From assembly GCA_014898415.1 (NCBI GenBank), contig RCTD01000016.1, forward strand, positions 1,178,001 through 1,242,000: 64,000 bases of DNA. Direction: 5' to 3'. The notes below the pieces were generated by a model. That model searched no databases. It was given only the letters and a program-made list of their open reading frames with translations, and was not told the origin of the DNA. This DNA comes from Stromatinia cepivora. Taxonomy: Eukaryota; Ascomycota; Leotiomycetes; Helotiales; Sclerotiniaceae. Shown here in pieces: positions 11,435 through 24,836 of this stretch (positions are counted from its first letter, which is position 1; each line of letters starts with the position of its first letter). A program made the translations under genes and the position numbers.

Positions 11435-13320
11435 ATGAGTTCTCTTACCGGTCTACGGTTCTTAAGACCCTACCTCTATCATGACATTCTACCGGTGAAA
11501 CCAGCTGCATATGCACGACTTTTCTCTACACATTACTGTTTACGCGGCAAGCGGCCGAAAGCTCCTTCTTGCGAGACTGAAGGGGAGTTTAGGGCCCGGA
11601 GAGTGAGGTCGAAGGAAGGCTTAGGTCACTCTGAAAGTAGGATTAAAAAACTTCAATTATCTGGCGCCTTACATTATCCAAGAATTAAAAAGGTTGGTAG
11701 AATTGCTACGGTGAAAAGTTGTCTTGAGTATTGTACGGCATTGCCATGTGGATATAGTCATGAAACCGATGCTCTTACGCTGCATGGTAAGAACAGTTCT
11801 GGGCAGAATGTGAATAGAGGTTGATTTTTTGTAGGTAGACTTGAAAGTGTACGAAAGTTTGGCTCAAAGCTTGTCTTCATGAATTTAATAGAAGACGGTT
11901 ATTCAATTCAATTGGAAGCCGAATACGGGAAGATATCCAAAAATCAAGATGTTAATGTGCAAACTCCCATTTCCTTCGAAAATTTGAGCAAAATTATGCA
12001 ACGTGGAGATGTCATTTGTGAGTGAAAATTCTACGTGTCATCCTTCTCTTTTTTCTTTGGTGAATCTAACATATAATAGCTGTAACTGGTTACCCAGTTC
12101 GTAAAGAGAATGGTTCAGCTACTCTCCAGTTGATAGGTTTACCACAAATATTGACTCCAGGTCTAGCACCTGTACCCAGAAAATTAGAGGATCCAGAAAC
12201 TCGTATTCGAAATCGACATCTCGACCTTCTTGTCAACAATGATGTCGCCGCTACTCTACGACTTCGTTCAAAAATCACACAACATATCCGTGATTTCCTC
12301 GTTCAAGATAATTTTCTTGAGTTTCAAACCCCAATCCTTGCCGACAAGGCCTCAGGTGCCATGGCCCAACCATTCAAAACAAATGCAACAGAGTTCCCCG
12401 AAAAAGAGTTAACTCTCAGAATAGCTCCTGAATTATGGTTAAAACGCCTAGTTATCGGTGGTTTAGATCGAGTTTTCGAAATTGGTCCCGCGTTCAGAAA
12501 TGAAGGTCTTGATGCTACACATAATCCGGAATTCACAACCTGTGAATTTTACAAAGCATACGCCGACCTTGAGGATCTTATCTCCATGACCGAGAAATTG
12601 ATTTCGGGTCTTGTACATCTCGTCAATGAATTGCGTGATGATCCTCAACATGTAAAATACATGCCTTTTACGGAACTTCCACGCTTCGAAGAGGATTTAT
12701 ACACAAAGCCCTTCAAAAGAATCGAATTCATCCCTGCGATCGAATCTGCAATTGAAGAAAGGTTGCCTGATCTCCAAAAAGATGACGCTAGAGAAGAGCT
12801 CCTCCTACTCTTCAGAAAACATGACCTCGAAGTTCCCGAAAACCCAACCCTCCCCCGTCTCCTAGATAAACTCGCATCCCTCTACATCGAGCCCCACTGT
12901 TTCGATCCCACATTCATTATGCATCACCCCTCCTGCATGGCGCCCCTCTCAAAATCATTTCTCGATCCCGCTACCAAGCAACTCGTCTCCGCACGGGTGG
13001 AACTCTTCATTCACCACCAAGAAATAGCAAATATGTACGAAGAAGAAAATTCGCCATTTGAACAGCGATACAAATTCAGAGAACAGTTGAAATTTAAGGA
13101 TATAGAGAATCCCATGGATAAAGTGGATGAGGGATATATTCAAGCGTTGGAGGTGGGATTGCCCCCTACTGGTGGATGGGGATGTGGAGTTGATAGGTTG
13201 GTTATGTGGTTGAGTGGTGCGAAGAGGATTAGTGATGTGTTGCCATTCGGAAATTTGAGGAATGTGGTCAATTTGGGAGCGGTGGTTAAGAGGGAAATGG
13301 AAGAAGGGGAGGAAGAATGA
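11435..13320 (+). CDS. MSK1: Mitochondrial lysyl-tRNA synthetase (class II)
   Basis: Three exons (11435-11786, 11835-12017, 12080-13320; introns of 48 and 62 bp) give 591 residues. The N-terminus is basic and hydroxylated without acidic residues early on (SSLTGLRFLRPYLYH...ARLFS), fitting a mitochondrial presequence. An OB-fold anticodon-binding domain (about 105-225) is followed by the class II catalytic core. Motif 2 is FRNEGLDATHNPEFTTCEFY at about residue 316. Motif 3 is GGWGCGVDRLVMWLSGAKR at about 540, with the arginine and glycines expected for ATP binding. The enzyme charges mitochondrial tRNA-Lys. The start is the first ATG of the open frame, at the end of a 509-bp divergent promoter region. 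It is convergent with the cyclase gene, with only 283 bp between stops. Confidence 0.95.
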
Positions 13321-13603
13321 AATTTTCTTTCGTCGGGGGAATGGTGGAGTGGAGGCTTTGAGTATGGACTTGATGGAACAGATAATATGGACGGAGAACA
13401 AAGGAGACAAGCCAACGCAGCGGAGAGGTCAAGATTACTACAGGTGCTCTAAGAAGTGGCGATGTAAATATTCCAAAAATCCAACTACAGTTGCTACTCT
13501 TTCGCCTCGCTTCCACCCCTTCGTCCTCGCTTCCTCCTCCTTTCCTCCCGCCCTTCCATTCGTCCTTCCCTCCTTCCACCCAATGTTTCCTCCCCAACCA
13601 ACT

Positions 13604-14987
13604 CTAAAAAATCGCAACAGCATTCGGCGGACTCGCTACCCCACCAGGAATATTCAACGGCGCACTAGTAAAAAAGAAAGAATATCGATTTTGTTCTGCG
13701 CATACATTGGCCAATTCTTCTAGATTCCAGAGTTCGCCTATTGGACAGCCGCTTAAGCGGGGGGGGAGGAGTATTAGTGCATGGTTTGCTTGAGGGAGGA
13801 AGGAAAGAGTAATTTGAGGGAGAAATGCTTGAGAGGCGAAGGGAAAAGAAAAATTTAAACTCACAATAATGACAAAAGCCAATCATGCAGCACCCACTCC
13901 GAGTGTTTTTCCGCCGGCGGCGAACACTCAAAACCCACCGTATCGCCCGCTACTGCTGAAAAGTGGCGATTCCATATCCATTCGACAGTTTCTTTACATC
14001 CTTTCACTCCTACGAATTTGTGGGCGTTCTTCACGCTTCGGATGCGTTCTTCGGCACCGGCTTCTTCATACCATTTCACAAATCCGCTCCTAACAATCAA
14101 AATGTCTGCCGGTCTGAAAATAACACCCTGTTCCCTCGCTATCTCCTCAATCGTCTCAATACTAATTTCATGTCTTGACACTGGTGAATAGGATATATTG
14201 TGATGCTGAGCATAGGCTACGTAGTCGATTAGAATCCCACGTCCTACGATACCGCCGCGTGTGGTCCAGGCTTCTATTCCATTTTTGTGGGCGCCGGGTA
14301 GAGGAGATGCGATTTCGGAGTGGGGGAGGTTGTTGTAGTAGAGGGATGTGGATTGGTGAGCCCAGTGACCTGGAAGGAGGGAGAGGATTAGCTCCGATTG
14401 ATTAGCTTGCGGGGGGGAAGGGGAAGGATACGGAATGCATGGGGTGGCGAAGGACATCATAGAGATACGAAATGTACAGGATGGGGAAGGAAAGCAAGGT
14501 GGACGAACGAAATCCATCCCATTGAGAGCCACTTTGCGTATTAATAGAAATAACATCATCGTATGCTTTGAAACCTAAGGTAGTTAGATCCCGAATTGTA
14601 TGTTTTGGAACCTCGCGACCGAAGCCGGGTTCGTGGATGCGGTCTTGAGACCAACTTTTAGGGGTGGATAGATGTTAGTACATTGTCTCTTTATTTTCGT
14701 TCACCATCTTCTTCTTGACATTTTAATGCGGAAAGGCTGAGGGACGAAAAACTTGGTTTGAGAAAGGAATGTGTAAAACCGAATAAGATGAAAACATACT
14801 TTAAAGCAACACTTCTACCCGACTTGATCTCCTTACTTGCTTCAAGTGTATTTTCTGGTGTGAGCAAATTGAGAGTACCACAGTTGTCTCTCTCGCCGTT
14901 TTTGTCAAAGAGGCCCCAGGCCGTTCCTTGAGGCATGCCTTCGACGGGAGGCATATCCTTGAAATCTGGGAGGTCGTGTGCACGCAT
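13604..14987 (-). CDS. Cyclase/kynurenine-formamidase-like family protein (PF04199 type)
   Basis: Four minus-strand exons (14800-14987, 14509-14654, 13865-14369, 13604-13751) join in phase to give 328 residues. Family landmarks are the start PDFKDMPPVEGMPQGTAWGL, GFKAYDDVISINTQSGSQWD, FRHWAHQSTSLYYNN, TRGGIVGRGILIDYVA, a putative metal/active-site region EKHSEWVLHDW, and the ending NIPGGVASPPNAVAIF. Proteins of this family are metal-dependent hydrolases. In bacterial kynurenine formamidase the metal motif is HxGTHxDxPxH, whereas fungal and other 'cyclase' members show the QSGxQWDG version seen here. The substrate is unknown. One donor (GTTCGT at 14508) is weak but the protein join is well conserved. 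No cluster partners are adjacent. Confidence 0.88.
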
Positions 14988-15315
14988 TTTGGGAGGTGTT
15001 TGGGTTGTTTATGAGGTTAGGCTTGGGGAATGAGGTGGGTTGGAGTGGGAAAACTGAGTATTGAGCGGGGCATTTTTTAAGATATACTTGAGTGGAACAT
15101 GCTGTGTGATGTCGGATGTGATTCGCCAAGAATGCTACAAGTGGCTGATACCTTAGTGGAGATCGCTGGTTTCGAAAAACAGTATGTAAATAATGAAAAT
15201 CTTACTAAAATAACGTTGTATATATTAGATTATATTATATATATCAAATAAAATTATATACCCGAAATTATATTGTGTATACGAGGTTATATTGTGTGTA
15301 CAAATTTTAAATAAT

Positions 15316-15369
15316 AATTTAGAAATAATTATATAAGAAATTAATTTAGAAATAATTATATAAGAAATT
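15316..15369. repeat. Two perfect 27-bp tandem units in the AT-rich patch
   Basis: The same 27-base unit, beginning AATTTAGAAATAATT, occurs twice back to back. It lies within the AT-rich patch at 15190-15560. Confidence 0.85.
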
Positions 15370-16635
15370 AATATTTTGATTATATAATCTCTATTTAATT
15401 CTATTTTGATATCGAATATATTAATTATTATAGTGTAATAATATCATATTCGATTTCAATTATTGAAATTTCTCAAAAAATATTCAATTGAATATATATA
15501 AATATTAAATAATTTACAAAATGATCAACAAAATGATTCGATCTTTTCTTTTTTTTTAGTGGGGGTTGTAGGTATTGAAAAACAGTGACTTAATAGTTTA
15601 ACCTTCCCTATATAAAATAGCGTGAAACATACTATCAAATAGGTTTTAGAATAGTTGTATTATGTACGAAGGTAAACTGTGTACGAAAGTAAATTGAATA
15701 TGCGAGCTTAAACTGTATTGGAAGGATATATCCTTCCAAATGCAAGGCAAAATCAAGCGCAAACTAAGATTGCAATTGAAAGGAGATAACAGCAAACATG
15801 GCTTATTTTCAACATAAAGACAAGAACACTGGGAATCGAAACGTGTTGTCATCTGTATTTCAAATGTCTAATATATCTCCAATCCGTATTTGCTAATTTG
15901 TGTGGTATCACAATGCGGGGTTGGAATGACCCACTAACCAGCTGCTCCCCTAGGAAACTATTCCAGCGTGGGGGTGGTCCAGAGGAGTATGAATTATGTA
16001 CTTGCGGAAGCTTATGGACGTTCCAAAGAAGATATAGTTGTAGCCATTGGCTTTCCGTATAGTCTAAACAAAGGTTACCCCAAATTTTGTTGTAGAAAGA
16101 GGGGTGGGTCATGGGACGATATTCAGATCTGATAAGCGGAGACAGAACTTTCTGATCCTATACTTAAACATGTATTTGTACCTGGTATTCAAGGCAAGGC
16201 GCATTGCTTCTCCAAGTCATTTTCTCCTGCCCTGCAGTGTTTGCTAAAATTCAGTAATTAGAAGTCTGACAATAACGCGGTATGACATCGAGCTAATTCA
16301 GCGTTCTGCCTCCGCTTTCAACCACAGCCCGTCTCGGCCCTCTCCCCCTTATTTCAAATAGTTGTGATAGAAGAAAGTCAATATTTCATACACTATTTAA
16401 CAAGTTCCAGAAGGATAATGAGGCATGGAATCTAGGTAATAAATCACTACTTTTCCTGATACATCTAAAGCTTCTGCAGGAGTCTGCCTGCTTGAAACCG
16501 ACGTAGATGTATGCATTTGTAGGATATTGACATATCTGATGAGTATATATTAGCATATTCTCATAAGATGCATATTTCATAACCGATTTAAACGAAACCT
16601 ATCAAATTAGATCGCGTGTTCTTACCACAATAATC

Positions 16636-16983
16636 ATGGCTAGAGTTTTTTGCGTCAGCGGTACTTCCACTCGGATTCGGAAACAACCTCATCCAGGAGG
16701 TTTTCGACAGTTAAGCTTTCTTGAATCCTGGTACAGAATACAGGCTGACCAATTTCACAACAGGAAGGATATTGCAGTCGCAATTGATCGTAAGCCTAGA
16801 AATTTGAAGTTCAAGGGGACAAGTGACAAGGGATTTCATTCTCGACATGCGCTTGGAGCCTCTCTAACAGCCACAACTAGTCAATCTGAATTCCAACCTC
16901 TTTCAAATCCACAAAAGTCTAATTTGGCACGCATGGACCCAGTCAACAACGCAGGATACGGCCTTACCGGTGTTCTTCAATAA
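16636..16983 (+). CDS. Small hypothetical ORF (115 codons)
   Basis: It starts with ATG (MARVFCVSGTSTRIRKQP) and is basic, with no recognised motif, signal peptide or membrane segment. It stands alone in a gene-poor region, and no introns are apparent. It may be a lineage-specific gene, a fragment, or a chance frame; I would not rely on it without transcript support. Confidence 0.25.
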   Translation: MARVFCVSGTSTRIRKQPHPGGFRQLSFLESWYRIQADQFHNRKDIAVAIDRKPRNLKFKGTSDKGFHSRHALGASLTATTSQSEFQPLSNPQKSNLARMDPVNNAGYGLTGVLQ

Positions 16984-17980
16984 GTCAGTGAACAATAAGT
17001 TCGTACTCAGATGAAAGCAAAAATTTTCCGTTTTGTGCTGTTTCCAAAAAGGCAATGAAGGTCATGCGGGAAAAGAGCCATGTGGCTGCCTCATTCAGCA
17101 AGCCACTAGTGTTGGAGGTTAAAGGGTGAACCTTTTTTCAGCATCTAATGTGCAAGTAGACGGGCTGTCTAGGTTTTACTGAAAATATTAGTCAAGAAGT
17201 AAAGCCAAAGTACTTTTTGGGCTGGAATGTCTCTGCGCTTTCCCGAGAATCCACATCCTAGTCATGCCAAGGGAGCGATGGGAAAGCAAAATGGTACTTA
17301 ATCTGGAGATCCAAAGAAAAGTGCGAGAGCCATGTATGAGCCTGCTTTACATTCTTAACCCTTTGAGAGGAGTAATTAGAAGTGATCCTTATAAGGTAAT
17401 CATGACATAGAGCTAGGCGAATAGGGAGAATTGCAATAAGTACGAGGGGATCTCTAATCACTGCGATGTTGATTAACGAGCGATAACACAGTCGGTTTGT
17501 CATGCAATCGACGCGCAATAGTACCTAGTAGCATATGCCGGACCAGTGTTTGCGGCTGGGATAGCGTGGCGGTCTGTGCGGTTGGGCTTCTTGAGCCTTT
17601 GTATATTTGAGTTATGCAGCTACCCGTCTTGGCAAAAATAATGTGGCATCCATGAAACCGCCCCTTCCTAAACATCAAATCAATTCTTTTTATAGTGACT
17701 TTCCTCAATCATCAATGTTCTCGTCTGATATCAATTATCTTCGGAGATTAAGACACCCTTTCGCCGATAGGGCAGTGCAATACCTTCCCGTCTTTCGTTT
17801 AAGTAATAATAAAAAAAGTAAAGAGCTTCAATAATCTCAGCACTTTAAGACCAATTTCTCTCTTTAAAGGTCAAGTATAACAATACCAACGCAATCTGAC
17901 TATTGCCTCTCTCTCATCTTTGCTATCTTGTTTATTAAAAGACATCGACGTTTTAATGGTGTACTTTATTGTCTTTCATC

Positions 17981-19681
17981 ATGGAGTCGAGTCCAGGGCT
18001 ATATGAACTGGATGCGAATTATTCTGGATCAAGTGGAGGTTCTTCTTGCTTAAACATCTACGAGCTCTATCAAATCGAACAGTATGAAGCACAGGAGTTA
18101 TTCGAGTTCGAGCAATACGTCAAAATCATTCAGTTTGCTGAAGCTGTGCGCTCTGGAACTCATCTTCGAGTTAGAATTCTTCCTAAACCTGGCACCACAG
18201 CATATAATACCTTTGAGGTTTGTGGCAATGTAGTTATTTGAGACGCTTGCTAACATAATTTTGAATTTCAGGCCCTCAAAGCTCCTAAAGATGTGGATAT
18301 CGAACCGGTAAAGATCAGGATTGTAGAGGTCGATACTGCGAATGATTCGAATCCCACGCAAGAAGAATGTAAAAAGAAGAGCCGAAAGAAGAAAGGGTAT
18401 CTTGACCAGATCATTAAGAAGCCAGAGGATCTGCCTGGAGCACGGTATATTCAAAACCCACAGGGCATTATCTCAGAGCGAATGAACTGCTGTGCCAAGA
18501 ATGCAACCCATTGCAGGTCTGTCGATCTACAATCAGCCCCTAAAGGCGATCCCTTTCGAAAACTCTCTACAGTGATGGAAATTACTTCTACGAAGATTGT
18601 CCCAAACGTTGGTGGCTGCACAAAACGGGAGGCTAGTGCTTCCGGTGAGATGGTTGGAGTGGAAGAAACTGCAAAAATCAGCTCCATATTGACCATCACA
18701 CCTATTGAGAAAGTCGAAGATGTCGCTCTAAGGAATCCCGTTGTTACAGGTAACTCCATTCCTAAATTGATGCCTCGAGCATTTTCCATTAGTAACCTCC
18801 CATTTCAAAACAAAACCACTAACCAGAATTTCCAATCGTCAACTGCCTCACTCATCTCTACTACACTGCACCACAAGTTATTTCAGGCTCGGAAAATTCA
18901 AGCACACCGTGCAGTCGTCGAAGGGAAGAAAGTTGAAGCACAACAGTCGGTTCATGCGCAAGAGCAAAGTGCTACAGCCCCGGATCATGTTCAAGCTCAG
19001 CGTCAAGCTACCCAAGATCAAGTAACCCAAAAGCTACGTGGTCAGAAAGTTGACATCCAAAAGCAAATTGATGCACAACGGGCTGCTGCGCAACGTGTGG
19101 CTGTACAACGTGCAGCAGTTCAAAGATCCTTGGGCCTGGATAAAGCTCCTCCAACTGGTCCTCGGATTCCATTAGGTATGGCTCCTCGCATGATGACAAG
19201 TTCATTTTTAAATAGCTCAGCCCCTATCTCACCACTGAATTTACGTCCGCAGTCTGGATTGAACATGTGTTCACCTCCAGTGCTCGGTGAACTTGCTAAG
19301 GTCTCGGGATCTGCTTTGCAGCTGCTAGAAAGCAGCAAGCAGAGCCCAGCAAAGAGGAAGCAGAGGGTTGGGAACAAGGAGTGTTGTGGGAAGAAAGAAA
19401 TGAGAAGCACAAGTGAGGTTCGGGGCAGTAGAAGTGGTAGTGCGATAGGAAATGATGATGGAGAGGAAGATGAAAAAGTATTTGAGTATGGAGGGGAAGT
19501 GAAAGGAGATGGAAGAGAAAGTGGCGGTGTCAGGGAGGATTTCGAGATATTAAAGATTGAGAGAGACATGGGTTTGGGTAGTGAAGATGAGGTGGAGATG
19601 AAGGCTAAGGGGGAAAATGGCGGAAAGAAGCGCAAGAGGAATTCTCGCCGTCCTGCCAAAGTCAAGAGCGCAACATTGTAG
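17981..19681 (+). CDS. Unrecognised nuclear-type protein with a Gln/Ala-rich coiled segment
   Basis: Two exons (17981-18217, 18272-19681; 54-bp GT-AG intron) give 548 residues. I do not recognise a family. The N-terminal 80 residues (NIYELYQIEQYEAQELFEFE) look structured and helical. A Lys/Arg cluster (CKKKSRKKKG) follows at about residue 110. Residues about 285-370 are a repetitive Ala/Gln/Val tract (AHRAVV, AQQSVHAQ, DAQRAAAQRVAVQRAAVQRS), probably a coiled coil. The C-terminus is acidic then very basic (KKRKRNSRRPAKVKS), a likely nuclear signal. An upstream ATG at 17956 is out of frame. Codon use and the clean intron argue that it is a real gene. It is the last host gene before the transposon block. 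Confidence 0.6.
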
Positions 19682-20148
19682 GAGAAGACTCGCAAATAGA
19701 TGCGTGATGCAATACTAAATATCCAATAAATGATAGTGTATACCTAGGCCTTGGGAGTGGAATTAGGGTGAATTAATTCAATATGACCTTCAATGAGCTT
19801 TTAGGGAGTGTGTATAAATATGTTTTGGTATGTTTCGCCTTGCACTTCATCAATACGTATGTGTATAAAAAGTCAAAACCAAATCGGGAGATGTATCGAG
19901 ATACATGTGTTTTGAAGTGTAATTGTGAAAGTCATCGTAACATTTGGTGTATAACTTGATCGGAAATAGTGGAAAATTAATTAAAGGGGGAGAAGAACGA
20001 TTACTTGAAGAAACATAAAGAAGAAAAGGCCTATGAAAATTAAAAGACAAGGAATGAAGTAATGGTGATGGAGCTACCGGTGAGGTCAGGTGTTAGAATG
20101 GGGATCTGTGACTCGAGGAAAAATACATCGGGGTTTGAATGAGATGCA
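19682..20148. other. Intergenic region at the border of the AT-rich block
   Basis: 3' flank of the orphan gene. Base composition falls steadily to the transposon boundary near 20149. No gene is seen. Confidence 0.5.
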
Positions 20149-20611
20149 TGAAATCGAATCTTATAGAATTATTTTATATAATAAAATGAAATAATATTCA
20201 ATAATATTCAACTTTAGAAATAAAAAAGTTCTATATACTTCTATTACATTCTATTCCATTATAAATCATTCTAATATAATATATAATCAAAATTTCATAT
20301 AATGTGGTTTATCATCGGATCGCCAATATCACCGGGTCGACATTTTTTCCACTATTCAACCATTTCAATTTTATATTATTCAACAACTACTAAATCAATT
20401 GATTAAAACTATTAAGAATCTAATAATTTAGAGTTTATTATATTATTTTAATAAATTCTTGAATTGTAATCAATCCTTTTATATTTATTATAATATCAAT
20501 TAAAAGATACTTCCTTATTAAAATTCCCTTTATCTTGATACTCGTCATATTGAATCTGAATATCAACTTTTTGTTGAGATAATATATCTTTAGTTTTTTA
20601 TTTAATAAATA

Positions 20612-21100
20612 TGTTACGATGGTAAACAGATGACCTGGTTTCATGAGCTTGGGCCATATGCAAATCAGTTTCGATTCGCTCGAATTATTATAGGATTTCG
20701 ATCATTTTAGAAACTCGTATATATGTATTATCAGAATATAAAAAACAAGTATATTGGATTACTTAGGATCATTAATGATCCAAGGTGATTCAAGATTATT
20801 CAAGATTATTCAAGATTATTCAGGATTATTCAGGATTATTAATGATTCAAGATGATTCAAGATTATTCAGGATTATTAATGATTCAAAGTGATTCAAAAA
20901 TATAGAAAGATCTATATAAGAAAAATGGATTCTATTTATAAAGCTTTGTGTTTAAGATTAATTATTTAGTATATTTTATTATTAGTTATGAATTGTATAT
21001 TATTATTATTATTATTTAAATCCTTATTTGATATTTAGTTATAAATTATTTCGAGAGTTTAAAGTACTTTTGTATGATTTAAATAACAAACTTTGTAATA
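20612..21100 (+). repeat. 5' LTR of gypsy 1
   Basis: Starts TGTTACGATGG. Contains an internal array of 12-bp GATTATTCAAGA-like units at about 20787-20840. It is 30 bp longer than its partner because of this array. Confidence 0.88.
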
Positions 21101-23419
21101 CTTTGAATATTATTATTGCTTCAAATATTGATTCGATAAGTAACGATATTATATCTTCCAAAATATTATAATCTAGCAACCCTGTTACGATTAGCTAGAT
21201 CATCTTTGAAAATATCGATAAGGACGGAGATATCTTTATAGAAGGAATTGAAGATTCCAAGGAAATTATTGTTATCGAAATTCTTAAAGTCGTTTTACTA
21301 AATCGATTTATAGATAATTGATAAGAGTTAGAAACCTTCTTATTTCAATTTGAGATTTACTTTCAATTTAATTAGGATAAATTCAATTATAATATCGACA
21401 AAAGTATCTGGATTATTTCTTATCTTAAAGGAGAAGTTATTAAATGGATTCAATTATATTTCAAGGATTATTTTATTAATTTGAATAAGTTTAAGGAATA
21501 AATATATTTAATTCAAATTATTTTTGGAAGATTTGAAGGGTTTAAAAGAGAAATATGATGAGTATTCGGAAATATTAATGAATTATATAATGTTGAATTC
21601 AAGATTTATAATTTTAAGTAAATAGGGTCAATGGTTAAATATGTTGTGGAATTCAGAAAGTATATAGGTATTATTAAATGGAAGGAAAATATGATAATAA
21701 ATTATTATCGAAAAGGGTTCAAATCTAAGATTAAATTAAAATTGGATTGTAATTGTATTTAGGAAGATCTAAATGAATTGATTGAGGAATTTATTAAAAT
21801 AGATAAGATATTTTATAAATATCAGAAGGAATGTTGATCTTTCAATTTTTATGGAAATAGAGATTATAATAAGTATTATAAGAATAAAGGAAGATTTTGA
21901 GAAAATAAATAATTATATAAAGAATCAATACAATTAGATATAATTTTCAAAAATAAATTATTTAAGGAAAAGATAGAATAAAGATGAAAAGATAAATTTT
22001 GTTTTAAATATAATAAAGTAGATTATTGAGTTAAAGAATATTGAAATAAGAAATCATTAAAAGGAAATCATTAGAAAAAGTTTGGTAAGGTTTAATTTAA
22101 TATTATTTTTGTATTTTAATTATATATTTCAAATATATCGGAGGTTAAATATATAGATTATCAGGAATTCTAAGAATTATTAATAGAATTATTATAAGAT
22201 GAGAAAGGAATGAATATGATAGATTTATAGGAATAGAAGTATTATCGAATTTTATTATCTTTTCTATTTAAAGAAGATTATAAGAAAACTCTATTATTTG
22301 AATATACGATGATGAATTGAATAATTTATTATAATGAATTATGTAGAATTCATTTATCAAATAAAAAGGTTATAAATTAGTTTTCTAAGAAAAGAATAGG
22401 AAACTTTTGTAAATCAAAAAAGGTTCAATTATATAATTATGAAATTGATCAAAATCAATTAAAATTGATCAAATAGATTATAATAAAGTTCTGGATCGAG
22501 GATAATTAAATATTGTAGAATAAATAGAATAGATTTATTGTAATATAAAGATAAATGAATAAATAATCTGGATTATAATTGATTCAAGGATTATAAGAAA
22601 TTTTATTGTATTAGGAATTATAAAGCATTTGGAAATACAATTTTAAACGAAACGAATCCTATATCAATTATAGCTAATTGATAAATAATTAATCGGATTG
22701 AATAAGAAGATTTTATAGAAGATTTGCTTTTTATAGATAAGTATAATTCAATATAAAAAGATTATCCAATTCAATATTGTTCTATTAAAAAATCAATAGA
22801 TCATTTTGGGAATACTATAATTAAAGATATATAATCTTTAGATTGATTGGTTTTTAAAAATTATATTATTTCCAAAAAAGAATAATCAATGAGATATATT
22901 AGAGTTTATAAAGTTGAATATATATAATAAAGAATTAAAGACAAATAATATTATTAATATAGGATGTTTAATTCAGGGTTTTTTATTAATAATGAAGGAA
23001 GGTGAATCTTTTATATAAATGAAGAATAAATAAAAAAAGTTATTTGAAAATATTTTTGTAGAAAAATAGATCGAAATGTTAATATTAGTATAATATTAAA
23101 AGTATAAAAAATTATTCGAAAAAAGAAAAGACTATAAAGTTTTATTAGAATATGAATTATAGAATTATAAGATAATATTGAAGAAAGATAAGATGCTTTT
23201 ATTCGGATCAATCTATTCAATGTCGGTTTTTGATTTAGGAATGCTTAGGGATTATATTAATAATGTATTAGAAAAAGGATGGATTAAAGAATCCATTTTA
23301 TAAATTGTTAGTTTTATATTATTTGTATTAAAAAAGGATAATATGAAAAGATTACATATAAATTATTGTAAATTCAATAATATAATGATTAAAGATCGAT
23401 ATTTATTTCTATTAATTAT

Positions 23420-23491
23420 TGTCACACCAAAAGTGACGCCACACTTGACGAATGGTTAATTGGGTTGATATAGTAATCATTTCCCGTGATA
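23420..23491. mobile_element. 72-bp mini-element, copy 1 (inside gypsy 1 reverse transcriptase)
   Basis: Bounded by TGTCAC and GTGATA (partner copy GTGACA) and flanked by the perfect pentamer ATTAT on both sides. It breaks the reverse transcriptase frame. Its base composition is clearly richer in GC than its surroundings, so it looks little touched by RIP. It matches copy 2 at 37142-37213 in reverse complement. Confidence 0.85.
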
Positions 23492-24836
23492 ATTATAGAA
23501 TTGAAAGATCGATTAAAAAAAACCAAGATTTTCTTTAAATTTGATTTAAGAAACGGATTTTATTTAATTAGAATAAAAGAAAATAAGGAATAGAAAACTA
23601 TATTTAGGATTTGATATAGATTATATGAATATTAGATTATATTATTTAGATTAATGAATATATTAGTAATATATATATATTTAATCAATAATATTTTACG
23701 AAAATATTTAGATATATATTGTATATATTATCTAGATGATATTTTGATATTCTCGAAAACAAAAGAATAATATATTAAGGATATTTATAAGGTTTTGTAA
23801 TATCTAAAGGAAATAGATCTTCAATGCAAATTCAATAAATATGAATTCTATATTATAGAAATAGAGTTTTTAGATTATATTATATTTTTTAGAGATTTTA
23901 AGATGAACTTTAATAAAGTAAAAATAATTATAAAATGGGAATCTTTAATTAGTATAAAAGAAGTATAATCTTTTTTAAGATTTGTTAACTTTTATTGATG
24001 TTTTATTAAGAATTCTTCAAAAATAATTGCCCCAATAATGAAAATTACAAAAAAGAATCAAAAGGAATTCCGATGAATAAATGTAATGCAAAAAGTATTC
24101 GAATATTTCAAGAAAGTATTTGTAGAAGAATTAGTTTTTCGGGTATTCGATTTAGAATTATTAATAGTTATAGAAATAGATTTTTTAGATTATATAATAG
24201 GAGTAATATTGAATCAATCTGATTTGAATGGGAAATAATAATCAATTGTTTATTATTTATACAAATTATTGTTAATCGAATTAAATTATGAGATATATAA
24301 TAAAGAATTGTTAATAATAATAAATACTTTTAGGGAATAAAGAGTATATTTGAAAGGATCAAAATATATAATACAGATATATATAGATTATAAGAATTTG
24401 ATTTATTTTATTATAACGAAAGAATTAAATCGATAATAGATCCGATAATCGGAAATTATGATTGTTTATAATTTCAGAATTTCATATATTAAAGGAAATG
24501 AAAATGTTAGAGTAAATGTTTTTAGTCGAAAATCAGAATATTTGCAAAATAAAATTTATAAATTATATATAATATTAAAGTAGAATAATAATGTTTTAGT
24601 TTATAATAAATTATAATTTATTGTTATTTCCAGAGTAAAATATGATATTATTAAGGATATCATAAAGACAGAATATTCAATAGATATTATAGTTAAAAGA
24701 ATTCTAGTTAATTTGGATAATTCAGAAAGAGGATTTATTATTAAAAATGGATTCATTTATTTATAGTAAGCTTTTTATATCTTTTAATTTAATTAAAGAT
24801 TATATTACAGAACAATATAAGTTTCCAATTTATGGG

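Larger units (their letters stand above)
14988..17980. other. Gene-poor 3-kb region with a small AT-rich relic
   Basis: About 15190-15560 is a strongly AT-rich patch with a short tandem repeat, probably the remnant of a RIP-mutated repeat. The rest (15570-17980) has normal base composition but only short open frames without domains. One ATG-initiated frame (16636-16983) is listed separately. Nothing else can be supported. Confidence 0.5.

Noticed and set aside
12955..13597. Minus-strand frames overlapping the 3' end of MSK1 and the convergent region
   Set aside because: They are shadows of the class II motif 3 region and of pyrimidine-rich 3' sequence, with no domain content.
20787..20840. 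CRISPR-like array of short repeats
   Set aside because: The units are about 12 bp with no unique spacers, lie within an LTR of a fungal retrotransposon, and the host is eukaryotic.
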